A DNA stretch of 64,000 bases. It comes from Rhizophagus irregularis (Eukaryota; Glomeromycota; Glomeromycetes; Glomerales; Glomeraceae). The notes under the pieces are model-generated. The model had not been told where the DNA came from. It saw only the letters and a list, made by a program, of their open reading frames with translations, and ran no database searches. The stretch covers positions 3,348,001 to 3,412,000 of the forward strand of contig NC_089441.1 in the NCBI RefSeq assembly GCF_026210795.1, written 5' to 3'. Of this stretch, positions 52,782 through 64,000 are shown in pieces (position 1 is the first letter of the stretch; each line of letters starts with the position of its first letter). The position numbers and the translations under genes were made by a program.

Positions 52782-53980
52782 TTATCTATCAGTTCACATG
52801 TTATTAAAGAATTAATGAAATGAAAGAATTTTGTAAAAGGAGTGGGAAAATAAAAAAAAATCTGTAAAAAAAAAAATTTGTGTAAAAAAAAAAGTGTAAA
52901 AAAAATAAAATCAAATTATTACGCCTACAATCTATGAACACAATAAGAAATTGCAATAATGTGAAATAAATAGTTTAAACAAATTTGTTAAACAAATTTG
53001 GATAAGCCATGGGTATGCCGCAGGTATGTCATGGGTGTGTCGCAGATATCTTTATGGTAAATTAAAGCATTTACCGTGGGTAAGTCACAGGTCAATTTGA
53101 GGACTTACTATGGAATAATAAAGATGTTTTTATACACGTAATTATCTTTTATAGTGGTCAATTTAGAAGTTCAATCAGGGAAGTTTTACCACAACATTTA
53201 TTTTATTTTGACAATGGCTTAAAATTAACAAAAATTGATTTAATTGGTCTGCTAATAACGATCATGGTGTTTAATGAATTCACTTCATTAGTTTTAAATA
53301 CTTTTAATGTTCAAAAAATATAATCGTAAATTAAATATATAATCGTAAATTAAATCATACTTTATCTATTATTTTATTAAATCGTAAACTTTAATACTCT
53401 ACTACTAAATTAACTAAATTATTATTTCGTGAGAGCATTTTCTATTTATTAAGTATAATTTTCAACCACTATTTTTTATAATCCTGCATATGAATTTACA
53501 GGTCAAAAACTTCGCAATTCAATTAGTTTAATTTTCGAGTTTTTTGACGGATTCGTGAGATTTAAGCAAGTATAAAATAAATTTTTTTATACTAATTGAA
53601 TTTTTATGTATTGATAAAAAAATATGTGCTACTTGATTTTGTATACGATTGTGTTCCAAAACTTGACGATTGTGTTACTTTCAAAACTCCAATCAGAATC
53701 TATAGCAAATCGGTAATAATTTTAACTGAATTGATCTTGGGTTTTTTGGTTTTTTTATCGATATGCTAACAATATAAAAGGTATTAAGGGTATTAAGGTA
53801 TTTAATAAATAATTTTTATAAAGATTTATTGAATTTTATAAAATTCTAAATTAAGTTAAAGATTTAAATTGTTAAAAGATGAGAAAACAATATAGCCACA
53901 ACAAACCAATAGAATAAATTCGAATTCAAAATCAGTTTTCTTACAGCAAACTTAATAAGACAACAGATTCTGACGAAAGA
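52782..53980. other. Gene-free AT-rich region upstream of the large decayed transposase
   Basis: Contains A-runs (52850-52910) and GGGTATGCCGCAGGTATGTCATGGG-type short repeats (53010-53095). A good acceptor (TTTTCTTACAG) at 53936-53946 opens the next coding region, suggesting a missing first exon here. No gene by itself. Confidence 0.35.
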
Positions 53981-56900
53981 GTGGCAATTCATTCGCCTGT
54001 ATATTCATCTGATAATGATAACGATGACATGGACTTTCAGTATAATCATAAAGATGATTTAAGTTTTCAAGACATTAATGATGACAATAATGCATATGGA
54101 TCAATTAATCCTCAAAACTACAATGATGAGATAATATTTTCGCAAGATAATGTCAATTCATCTAATACTGAAGAGGAAGAAGAAAGTGATAATGAATACA
54201 ATTATGAAGAGGAGGAAGAGGAGGAAGATAATAATGAAAACAATGACGAAGAGGAGGAGAAGGAAGGTAACAATGATGATAATAATAATCAAGTGGAAGA
54301 GAAACATAATAACGATGAAGAGGAACATAATAATGAAGAGGAAGAAATAGATCAAATTGTTGAAGCGTTAGATGAAGACAAGTTACCGTTCTGCAATGGT
54401 GAATTTGCACTGTACTTTAATAATTATACAACTATGGCATTATTTTGCTGGCTTCAGAAGCATAATGTTTCTACAAAAGTATATGAAGATCTTGTCAATA
54501 TCATTCACAATTCTCAATTTGAACCTATCCATGTGGTAAAAAATATCCGAAGATTCCAATCATGGAGAAAATGTCTTCCTCTCCTACCAATAATAACAAA
54601 GTCTATTAAAATTTCACCAAAAAAAACTCCATCAACCTCACAAGGATCAAAACTTTCATATCAACTCTCAATTAGTGAAATTATATGGCATGTTTTTAAT
54701 AATCCGATGCTAATGAAGCATATGTATTTTGAACCTGGTATTAATTCTGAAGAAAAATCAGAATTTTGGCATGGAAATTTATGGAGGGAATCTCCACTTT
54801 TTGGACAACACGAAATATTAATATCAGAAGGTTATAAAATAATACACTTTGATACAATTATAATTTATTATCATTGATAATATTTATTAAAGTTATTTTT
54901 AATAAATAGTATTGTACCGATCTGGTGATTTTGTTTACTATCATGATGATAATGGTCAAAAAAAACTTGGAAGATTAAGATCAATTTTAAAAAATGATGA
55001 TGGATATTATCAGTTACGAATTCAAAAAATTTTGGAATATAGTGATTTACCTGGAAATTTAAAAGGGTTACCAGGACAACGTCATTCTATTACTGGTGAA
55101 GTATGGTTACAAGATGAACCATTTTTAATTATAATGACTTCTCAAATTTTAAAAAAAGTAACCATATTGATGATGTTTCAACATCAAAATATTCCTGATA
55201 GTTCATTGCGGATTAGTAAAATAATTTATAAATGTAATGACTGTTGGCACGTTCGTAATGTAAAGCTTTCATACCTACATCCATCTGATTACATTTCTAT
55301 CAGAAATCCACCATCATCATTTATACCAATCTATAAGCTGTTTTTAGATCTTTATTATGATGATTTTGGTACATTTAGAAATGTATACCATTCTCTAGGT
55401 GGTGTTTATGTACAGTTTGGAAATATGCCAGTACATCAAAGAAAGCTAATAAAGAACTATTTTGTTATTGGGTTTATCTCATTTGGAGGAAAATTTGACG
55501 AATTTATGATACCATTCATTTCAGAAATGAAGGAATTAGAGAAAGGAAAGGTGATGACTGTCCAAGGATAAGATGTATGGATAATTGCTGGTTTAGGCGT
55601 TATTATGGCAAATTTACCTCAAGGTAATGATATGACAGGAGTACTAAGGTATTTTTTCAACTTAGTTAATAATATAATAATATAATTTTATGACAACTAT
55701 TAAAATTTTTTAAAAAATAAATTTAGACATAATGCAAATAAGGGTTGTCGTACTTGTAAAACTACTAAAGAATCATTGAGTGCTTCACAATTAAGATATC
55801 GTAACAACATTACGTTATCATCATATTACAGACGAAGAAATCTTAAAAATTTCTGCGACTATAATGTCGTTAAGAGATCAACTTTGTACGGAATATGGTT
55901 TACGATCATTATCTAGTATTTTAGATAAATTAAAAAGGGAAAGACATTTACAGACGCCGCAGGATGTTTATCATGTGACTGCAGGAAAGATTGGGTGGCT
56001 ACTAAAATTAACTTGTGAATTATTTTTACGAGAAGGAGAAGATACATATCCGCCGATTTGCAGAATTTGCTGATCATCAGTTATGTGGCGCAGTACCGAT
56101 TAAAATCGATCAAAACCCGTTCCTACATAAGAAAAAATGTCAAAAAATATATAAAAAAACTTTTAAGACCTCTCCCAAAATATTTACCTCTTTAACCCAA
56201 AACCAGTAGAAGGAGTTTCTAGAAAAAAAAAGGAAAAAAATATTATAAAGTTAGTTTATTAGAAAAAACAAAAGAAAACTTTACAAAATTCAGAATATTT
56301 AATGATTTAACGAAAAAAAATTAACTGAAAAATAATTAATATTGTAATAATAAATATCAAATAGATTTTAATTAAACAACTGATCAATACATAATCTAAA
56401 TTCGCTAAAACATCGTTATAAATATTTAGAGTTATTTATTTATTGAAAAGATTTTTTTTGAATAATTTTGCTTTCTAAATAAATTTTTTCTATAAACTAT
56501 AAAAAAAAAATAAAAAAACAGCTCCAAGTTGTATCTAAAATAAAATAATTACAAATATACTTGCAAAAATTCTCAACTTACTTGATGTAAAAACTGTTTG
56601 AAAAGTTGATGGAGGAGTTGATGGGGAGTTTAATAGGAAGTTTATGAAAGAAAAAAATTTTTTTAACGCTACTTTTTGTTGAAGTAATTTCTTAATATCT
56701 GTCATATGATCATGTAGCACAAGTGTGATCATTTTTGCAAAACTTAATTTACCTAATTTTTATTAAATTATTGTCAAATTCCTTAATTTAGACAAATTTT
56801 GTTAATTCCGCAGATCGGCAGATATGAATTTTATCGAAATTTGGAAAAATTTTGAAATCCCAAAAAGATGGTCTCGCTTACCAAATCTGATTACTTACTA

Positions 56901-58254
56901 CAATAGTTTTATGATGTTGGATTTACTTAGATTAGCTATGATTATACCATTTTTGTTAAACCAGTTTTTAAAAGAATCAAGTATTAAACGTAATGAAACA
57001 GCCATGATTCAACAAAGAATTGATGCATTTTGAGTTAGTTCAGTTCCAAAAATTATTATATCTTATTGGATACATGTTGCAAAAACTATAAAAGCGGTTT
57101 TTAACAAGAAATTTACATCAGATAGCTATGAGGAATTGCAACAATGTTTTGAAGAAGAGTAGTTTTCAATCCTTCCAAAGGTATAGTTACAAATTTGATA
57201 TTGAAATATGGAATAATTTCAAATAATTAACAATATTTTACTTTTTATAGGTTTTTGTAAATTTTGTTAATTTACCAAACATACACGTTAATATGCATCT
57301 TTTGATGCATGCTAAAACCTTTAGAACACTTATTAATACCCAAGTTGGTATAAAAGAAATGGTCTATCATATTTTTAAGGGGATGGTACCAAAGACTAAT
57401 TGCAAAAACATAGATTTGGATTTATTAAAGCATTACAATACTTTATTTGCAATTCGACATTTAGCAGATGGTGGTATTGATCCAAGATTTAATAGATCTT
57501 GTACTGGATTTACAAATTCAAATTTTGGACAATTATTTTTAAATTGGTATATTACAGAAGATAAATATTCAACTGAAGCAACTGAACAAGTTCAAGACGA
57601 TGATGATAATACAAAAAGTAAGTATTTTATTGCATATAATAGTACATGTTTGATATTTATATTTACTAATCTTTTAATTTAGTTATATCTCCAGTAAACT
57701 TTATTTCCAATATTTCATTAAAAAAAAGAATGCCAAAGCAGGAACATGATAAACTTCTTTTAATTTTACATAATTTTAAAACTGAATTGTTTTTATCTTA
57801 TGTGAATATGAAGTTTGAGGCGACACTTATAAACTCTTCAATTAGTTGGTACAAATTTGCATCATATATGATTGAAGAAGAAAATGGTATCCTTTCAAAA
57901 GTTCACCTACATTTTGATGATTTTATCACAATTTATGAAGAAGATCATGAAGAATCTTATGCAATAATCAAAAGTATTTTTCAACATAAGGGTAACAATA
58001 ACAAATATTAAGCATTTATTGTTGTAGATTGGTTTGAAGATACTATGGTTAAACATTCAGTATTAAAATGTCCACTTTACCGTCTTCAAGCAACAGGAGA
58101 TAAATGGAGATGTATTTTTCCAATTACTGTAATAGATAATGTTCAAAAAGTACATTTTATTCATAATTGTAATTCAGAAAAGTGCCAACTACCAAATCAT
58201 AATACTACAAATAGAATTTGGATAAAAAATAATTTTTATTTTACAGCCATATAA
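53947..58254 (+). pseudogene. Large decayed DNA-transposon transposase (KDZ/Plavaka/CACTA-like), several stops and one insertion
   Basis: A long acidic N-terminus (poly-Glu/Asp/Asn, about 53980-54360) is followed by GEFALYFNNYTTMALFCWLQ, then SEFWHGNLWRESPLFGQHEI. An intron (about 54834-54911) leads to YRSGDFVYYHDDNGQKKLGR and a Cys-containing CNDCWHVRN. The core is FLDLYYDDFGTFRNVYHSLG, IGFISFGGKFDEFMIPFI, VWIIAGLGVIMANLPQGNDM, NKGCRTCKTT, then the EIPKRWSRLPN block at 56860. The paired acidic residues and the C-x2-C are typical of these large transposases. Stops: TAA at 55570 (expected Glu), TGA at 57031, TAG at 57160 and TAA at 58009. A 775-bp insertion splits it at 56.05 kb. The exact superfamily is inferred. 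No ATG fits the 5' end; it may start in a lost exon. Confidence 0.55.
56048..56822. mobile_element. Inserted element of about 775 bp within the large transposase gene
   Basis: The left border CCGCCGATTTGCAGAATTTG and the right border (inward) GCCGATCTGCGGAATTAAC are inverted repeats. The coding text EGEDT before it is expected to run straight into NFIEIWKNFEIPKRW after it. Target duplication is unclear (ATACATAT versus AGATATGA). The interior is AT-rich, with no gene. Confidence 0.55.
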
Positions 58255-58840
58255 TTATATTAATTATATAAATATAATAAAATAATTATTTTAATTTGTA
58301 TCGTATAAAATTTTGGTTAAAATCAACCAATAAAATCATATACATGATGTAATAATAAATTAAAATTAACCAATTAAAATCACTTTAATTACATGCATGT
58401 GATATCTAAAAATAACTAAAATTCGCGTTTATTAATGAGATTTTTTTTTGTTTATTTTCAAAAATACGCTTTTTTCTTGTCTTTTATATTAACACTTTAC
58501 GGTATTTTAGTTCATCTTTTTTTTCTCTTTTTAAAGTATACTTTAATTATCTTTTTACAATATTAACAATACTTTGGGACACTTTAGTTTATATATTCAA
58601 CATAGTAAGACACCCACATACGAAAAGCAAGAATAAAAGCAAGAATAAAGAAAAGAAAATGTACCCACCATTTACATACGAAAGAAAAGAATAAAAGAAA
58701 GGAAAAATATACCCACCTACCCACGTACAAAAGAGAAAAAAGCCATTTTTTAAATAAATAGTGGAGCTGTTAAGCAAGGTATGAAAATAGGATATACGCG
58801 TATTTTTCATATTTTTTTACAATATGTTGTGGTTTGAGTA
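58255..58840. other. AT-rich DNA with AAGAATAAAAG / ACCCACC repeats
   Basis: About 58606-58740 has alternating ACCCACC and AAAGAAAAGAATAAAAG blocks, a simple-sequence tract seen again near 59580-59680. No gene. Confidence 0.4.
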
Positions 58841-59031
58841 TTTTTTTATTAGACTGTGGTATAAATGTAAATATATTTTTCAACGGCCATGTATCTATTG
58901 CTTGTTAAATATATTTGCAATTTCTTTATTAGACTGTGGTATTACAATATGAAGTGTGAATATATTTTTCAACGGCTATGTATCTATTGCTTGTTAAATA
59001 TATTTGCAATTTCTTTTGTAATATTTGCTTT
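58841..59031 (+). repeat. Tandem duplication of about 90 bp (two copies)
   Basis: TTATTAGACTGTGGTAT, then ATATATTTTTCAACGGC and ATGTATCTATTGCTTGTTAA through ATATTTGCAATTTCTTT occurs twice in direct orientation, the second with a short insertion. Noncoding. Confidence 0.6.
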
Positions 59032-59160
59032 AGCCTAAAAGAAAATGTTGTAAAATAGGGCTGGATATTTATGGCATTTTCCGCCTTCCAATTACTTTAT
59101 TCGGGGGTAGCCTGACAATTTGTCGTTGTCTGTCAGTCATAGCAACCAGCATTTTTTTTA

Positions 59161-59337
59161 TACATGCTACCCAAATTATTTTGGGCTGCCGTAATTATAA
59201 GTAAAATCCCAAATTCAATTATGACATCTCAAATTATTTTAGCACTTTACATATATAGTAAATTATATATAAACTAAATAAATTACAGTATCCCAAATTA
59301 TAATTATGGCATCCCAAAATAATTTGGACAGCATGTA
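59161..59337. mobile_element. Palindromic MITE, 177 bp
   Basis: TACATGCTACCCAAATTATT opens and AATAATTTGGACAGCATGTA closes the element as inverted repeats, continuing as TTGGG(C/A)TGCC inside. The centre repeats CCCAAATTATAATTATGGCA motifs. It would fold into a long hairpin. Confidence 0.65.
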
Positions 59338-59744
59338 TAATTTTTTTACAATATTATGATTTTAAGAAATAAAACACTCTCAAAAAAATTTAAAGAAAGA
59401 ACTAACTTAAAAATATTATCATTTTTATTATTCTTTACAAAATCCCAGAATTACCTGCTCTAACTATTATCCCAAGGTTATGTATTAAATTTTAAATATA
59501 TTTTACAAAAAGTACATTTTATTAATCATGATTGTTTTTATATATATATATATATATATATTTTTTAAAATTGAAAATGACATATCTATCCACTCATATA
59601 TGAAAAGAAAAGAATAAAAAAGAGAAGAAAAGAATAAAAAAAAAGGAAGAAAAGAAACGTATTCCACTCACTCATAATAATTCACTAATAAAAAATTATT
59701 ATTATTAATATATAATAAATAATAAACATATATTACAATAAAAA
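59338..59744. other. AT-rich spacer, simple repeats
   Basis: Contains a (TA)n run at about 59540-59560 and the AAGAATAAAAA tract. No gene. Confidence 0.35.
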
Positions 59745-60310
59745 TATTTTTGTGATGTTAATTTGGTGTTAATATAATATCATTACAACGTTACGATATT
59801 AAAATAAATGTAAAACATTTTTTGTAATATTAATTCGATATTAATATGATATTATTATGATGTAGTTATGATATCAAATAAAATTGTAATATTAATTTAA
59901 TGTTAATACGACATCACTACGTGATATCAAATAGATGTAAAATATTTTTGCAATATTAATTCAATGTTAATATGATATTACTACGATGTGATTATGATAT
60001 CAAACAAAATGTCAAATATTTTTGCAATATTAATTCGATGTTAATATGATATCACTACGATATGGTTACGATATCAAATAAAATGTCAAATATTTTTGCA
60101 ATATTAATTCAATGTTAATATGATATCACTACGATGTGGTTACGATATCAAATAAAATGTCAAATATTTTGTAATATTAATTCAATATTAATATGATATC
60201 ACTACGATATGGTTACGATATCAAATAATGTCATATTTTTGTAATATTAATTCAATGTTAATATGACATTACTACGATGTGGTTACGTGATAATATTTAC
60301 ATCGCATAAT
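59745..60310 (+). repeat. Minisatellite, about 8 units of roughly 75-80 bp
   Basis: The unit reads TTTTTGCAATATTAATTC, AATGTTAATATGATATCAC, TACGATGTGGTTACGATATC, AAATAAAATGTCAAATA. Copies at both ends are more diverged than those in the middle, as in an array growing by unequal exchange. Most units contain one or two GATATC palindromes. Confidence 0.75.
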
Positions 60311-60480
60311 GATCGCAGTGATATTGCAGAGATATCGAACTAATCAATGTCAAATAAATACAGTTATGACTAACTTAATGACGTCGAATCTATTTTTTAT
60401 CAAAATATTGTAATGATATTGTAATGATATCATTGCGATATCTAATCAATATTGATTGTAAACTCCAAGTTTCAGCAAAA

Positions 60481-60816
60481 ATGGCAGATAATACTATTGT
60501 AAATTTAGGAGCAGTATTTTATACAAATAATGAAGAAAGAGAATATTCAGTATATTCAAGTTTATTTCTCTAGTTATCATCAACTAGTGCAGAAATAGTA
60601 GCTATTTTCTTGGCATTACTGACAGCACCAGAAAATTCCAATGTAACTATATATATAGATAGCCTAGGTACTATTAATTCAATTAACTTAGCTTTTGATT
60701 CAACAACTAGAAAATAGCTCAAAAAAACTAATAATTTGATCATTATTAAAATAATTATGCAGATCAGAGAGACATCAATAAATATAAAGCTGATTAAAAT
60801 AAAGAGACATAGTGGC
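60481..60816 (+). pseudogene. LINE-type RNase H domain fragment, cut by the hAT insertion
   Basis: Reads NLGAVFYTNNEEREYSVYSS, then a TAG, STSAEIVAIFLALLTAPENS, VTIYIDSLGTINSIN (RNase H catalytic Asp-Ser), a second stop (TRK*LKK), and ends KLIKIKRHS. The order E (in SAEI), D (in YIDS) and the final KVKAHSG-like motif is the RNase H1 fold used in non-LTR retrotransposons. It ends exactly where the hAT terminus TAGTGTTGTT begins, so the hAT probably inserted into it. Confidence 0.6.
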
Positions 60817-61183
60817 TAGTGTTGTTATCGGCCCAGTTCGGTCTGACTTGAAGCTAAAGTCAAGCCACGCTGATAAAAAGTCAAGCTGAACCAAGCCGAA
60901 CTGAATCGACTTGAAGTTATAAGTCGAACCAAACCGTAAAGCCAACGGCGGGCTGATGGAGTCGATGAAGTCGATGGAATCGATGGCAGGCTGATGGCGG
61001 GCCGATGGTCAATATAATGGCGGGCTGATGGGGGTCGATGGCGGGCCGATGGGGTCGATGGAGTTGATGGAATCGATATAATCAAATAAATCAATAAATT
61101 TATAACTAAATAATAAAAACACTTTAAATTTATTTTTATATTTAAAATTTAAACTTTATTTATTAATTTTATAAAATATAAAT

Positions 61184-63210
61184 TCAACTAAATAGTTGTA
61201 TCCATGAATTCAAACACATACATGCTTCAATTGCACTATCTCCCAACCTATTTCTTCTTTTATTAATCAATTCACCAGATTTGGAAAAAGCTTGTTCACT
61301 TGGGACAGATGTAGAAGGTATACCTATATAATCACGTGCAATTTTGGATAAAAGTGGATAATGTAACTTGTGATTTCTCCACCATTCACAGGGATTAATA
61401 TTTGAAGGTTCTAATGGAATTATTAAATATTCATTAATCTCATTACGTGATTGTGAATTATTGGATTTTTTCTTTTTTTGAAGCATATGATCTAAAAGTC
61501 CAATAGATTTTCTTTTATTTCCTTCTAAAGTATCATTATTATCTTCATCAAATAGTTTTTCCAAATCTTGATAATTATTAAATTTATCTATAAGCATCTG
61601 TTTTAAGTCTTCTTCATTAATATTATCAGGAAGTATTCGTGTCTTATAGCAAGGATCTAATACTAAAGCCAAATAAGCACTTGTATTATAAAGATTTCCT
61701 AATATAGAATTAAATTTGTCATTCATTTCTTGAGCAACTTCTTTTACCAATTTTATTTTGGTTTTATGTATAGTTGTTGTTATATAATCAGACAAATGAT
61801 CCAAAAGAAGTAATAATGTTCCAAGAGTAGGATAATTGGATCCAGACATTACTTCTGTAAAATCAAAAAATGGCTTTAAAAAACTGCAAAAATGTTCAAT
61901 TTCCTTCCATTCACTTTCTGATAGATCCAATTTAACAAAATCTTTATTTAAGGATAATACAGAAGTAATTATTAATTTGTTTGTAAGAAAAGATTCCAAC
62001 ATAGAATATGTGCTATTCCATCTGGTTCTGACATCACGTATTAATTTCTTATAATTGACTTGCAATTTCTCTGCCAAATCTAACAATTCTTGTTCTTTTT
62101 TTGGTGATCTTCTTATTTCTACAACAAAAGCTCTTACCTTATCAATAACAGGTTGTAATTTTTTTAATCCAGCATTTACTACAAGAGCAACTGTATGAGC
62201 ACCACACCTAATTATATTGAAATTTACTTGCAATTCACTTGAAAGGTTTGTAGAAAGTAAATTCATTCCTGCAACTTGATTATCTCCATTATCAATAGTA
62301 ATTGTTGAGGCTTTTGTTGTAATAGAAAATTCTTGAAAAATTTTCAAAGTTGCTTCTTTAATTTGTTCACCAGTGTTAGGGTGAGGAAATCTTTGAAAAG
62401 CAATTACTGTATGTTTCAAATCCCATTTATCATCAATCCAATGTGCAGTAAGGACCATATATGGAGCACCAGTATCAGATGTCCACATATCAGATGTAAA
62501 TGAAATTTTTGAATCATTTTCCTAAATAATTAAACAATTTAAGTAATGATAATAATTTTAAATAATCCATCATAAAATAAACTTACCTGAAATAATTTTA
62601 TAATATCTTTTTTATATTGACCATATTTTTCACCAATTTTTTTACGAAGAGTTTGTCTTGAAGGAATTTGAAATCTAGGATTAAGGCTTGTAATAAATTT
62701 TTTAAAATGGAGATTATCAACAACTCTAAATGGCTGGCAATCTGCAATCACCCAATTTACAAGATTATTTAAAATATCTAAATATTCTTCCCCTTGTAAT
62801 TTTGCATATGTTGTTTGAGCCCTACTAAATGCAACTTCAATTGATCCTGCTCCTCCAGGTTGAACCTTTGAATGCTTTTTTTCCCAATGATCATTGAGAG
62901 TAGTTGTGGAAGATTTTGAACTATAACTTTGATTACAATAATTACATTTAATACTTATACGATTACCATTTTCATCACAAATTTTTTCAAAATGCTGCCA
63001 AACTGTGCTTGGTGCACGAGTTGGAGGTATATTCTTCAGTTTCTTTTCTAATGAATGTAGCGAAACCTCTTCATCAGTCCTTTCTTCCTGCATCTCCTGC
63101 ATATAATCATCATCATTAATTATTTGAACAATTGGTTCTAATATACAATCCCCAATTGTCAAATCCCTTTCATTTTCACGATCATTATCCTTTTCTAGAT
63201 TATCACTCAT
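61184..63210 (-). CDS. hAT family transposase, zf-BED type (2 exons, 653 aa), apparently intact
   Basis: Exons 62587-63210 and 61184-62521 give 654 codons without a stop. Residues 1-65 are acidic; a BED zinc finger follows (STVWQHFEKI, CNYCNQSYSSKSS, LNDHWEKKHSK, with C-x2-C and H-x4-H). Then come ADCQPFRVVDNLHFKKFI and the RNase H-like core, with SFTSDMWTSDTGAPYMVLTA (first catalytic Asp), TITIDNGDNQVAGM (second Asp) and CGAHTVALVV, RTRWNSTYSML, LALVLDPCYKTRIL. The C-terminal hAT dimerisation domain reads WWRNHKLHYPLLSKIARDYI, STSVPSEQAFSKSGELINKR and LGDSAIEACMCLNSW. All expected blocks are present, so it may be active. Confidence 0.88.
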
Positions 63211-63369
63211 AATGAAAAATTGGAATGGGTTAGATTTTTCTGGATTCTGGAAATTTGAATTGTGAAATTAGATAATCAAAGTTTCTTCTATTTTTGATTT
63301 CAGTCATTTCACTTTTTAAATCTCTACTAACCTTCTCTTTTCATTTTTTTTTTGTATTTTTCTTTTTAG

Positions 63370-63735
63370 GAACGTCCAAAACACTCAGAATGGTTTCTTT
63401 TGATCGAAATTCGCCTAGAAACTCCGGAATTTAGGTAAGTTAATTCTTTTTTTTCTTTTATTTTCATTATTTAAGATAAATAGTTAAATACTAACCTTTC
63501 CTTTTGTATTTTTCTTTTTAGAAACGTCCGGAACGCTCAGAATGGTTTCTTTTGATCGAAATTCGCCTAGAAACTCCGGAATTTAGGTAAGTTATTTCTT
63601 TTTTTTTCTTTTGTTTTCATTATTTAAGATAAACATTAACCTTATTGTTTTTTTTCGCTATATTTCTTTTAGGAACGCGTAGAACGGTCTTGGCTCTTGA
63701 CTTCGTTGAAAATTGTTGAAAGTTAGGGGTTAAGC
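63370..63735 (+). repeat. Array 4: exon-like cassettes upstream of and divergent from the hAT transposase
   Basis: Two nearly identical 65-nt blocks, 63370-63434 and 63522-63586, share CAGAATGGTTTCTTTTGATC and CCTAGAAACTCCGGAATTTAG. Each is preceded by a pyrimidine tract ending TTTTTAG and followed by GTAAGTT. A third, diverged block starts after TTTTAG at 63673 (GAACGCGTAGAACGG). Spacers are 87 and 86 nt. The array begins 160 bp from the transposase start, on the other strand. Confidence 0.7.
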
Positions 63736-64000
63736 AAAACACTTAGGCGTTCCATCTTTACCACTTTGGCTTGGAGCCTTGGACGCTTGGATACTTGAAA
63801 AAAAAAAATGTGGCTTAAAAAAATAATCACCGATCAGGCGAAGATCAGCGATCAAGTAACTATCGACTCCATCAACTTCATCGGCCCGCCGCAGTCAAGT
63901 CGAACCGGACCGCGACTTGAATTCCTTAAAGTCGAACCAAACCGATTCGACTTCAAGCTTGAAGCCGAACCGAATCAACCCCATCAGCCTGGCTCGGCCC

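Larger units (their letters stand above)
60817..64000. mobile_element. hAT DNA transposon with intact transposase and a divergent cassette array (right end outside window)
   Basis: The left end is TAGTGTTGTTATCGGCCCAG. It is followed by 200 bp of GAACCGAACC, GTCGATGGAGTCGATGG and GGCGGGC repeats, mirrored at 63830-64000 in inverted orientation (ending CAGCCTGGCTCGGCCC), so only the last few bases of the right terminus are missing. Inside are the transposase (61184-63210, minus) and array 4 (63370-63700, plus). The GC-richer ends contrast with the AT-rich core. Confidence 0.75.

Noticed and set aside
54150-54410. Frames overlapping the acidic region on both strands
   Set aside because: They arise from the GAA/GAT-rich repeat that codes the poly-acidic head of the large transposase relic in another frame.
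59745-60310. CRISPR-like repeat array
   Set aside because: Units are contiguous, diverge gradually and have no unique spacers; the genome is eukaryotic.

Overview
The window looks like nuclear DNA of an AT-rich, intron-dense filamentous fungus. The genes carry many GT-AG introns of about 55-110 nt, the code is standard, and two families are typically fungal (a Spo12-like regulator and a 2-oxodicarboxylate carrier). Together with the heavy load of hAT, pogo-like and unclassified DNA transposons this suggests an arbuscular mycorrhizal fungus (Glomeromycotina, Rhizophagus-like). That placement is inference; no rRNA or barcode gene is present.

Two compartments are visible. From about 4 to 26.7 kb there are eight tightly packed, apparently intact host genes: a DDX51/Dbp6-type RNA helicase (-), divergent from ATIC/ADE17 (+), then INO80 (+), a Spo12-like protein (+), convergent with an ALKBH8-like RRM-2OG oxygenase (-), divergent from a mitochondrial 2-oxodicarboxylate carrier (+), a cold-shock-domain RNA-binding protein (-) and a bestrophin/UPF0187-type anion channel (+). 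Exon models were built by hand; for seven of the eight I checked that exon lengths and phases sum to whole codons, including 9-nt and 14-nt microexons and one GC-AG intron. Roles: ribosome biogenesis, purine synthesis, chromatin remodelling, cell-cycle exit, tRNA wobble modification, mitochondrial metabolite exchange, RNA binding and anion transport.

From 26.7 kb to the end (and the first 3.9 kb) the DNA is a transposon graveyard with nested insertions. It holds an intact hAT (zf-BED) transposase at 61.2-63.2 kb, a decayed hAT at 37-40 kb interrupted by a 1,096-bp element whose removal restores the frame, a 3.7-kb TA-flanked element with an unclassified transposase-like gene, a decayed large transposase at 54-58 kb, a LINE RNase H fragment, two small Myb/SANT-like genes, a 1.35-kb giant hairpin, and many short inverted-repeat elements whose exact target duplications (TA, 8 bp or 9 bp) can be read directly.

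The most unusual signal is a set of four arrays of short exon-like cassettes (23-65 nt), each bounded by splice acceptor and donor consensus and separated by intron-sized spacers: 1.08-1.88 kb (-), 30.98-31.51 kb (+), 33.5-35.3 kb (-) and 63.37-63.7 kb (+). At least one, probably two, lie upstream of and divergent from a hAT transposase. I know of no described class of element that explains them.
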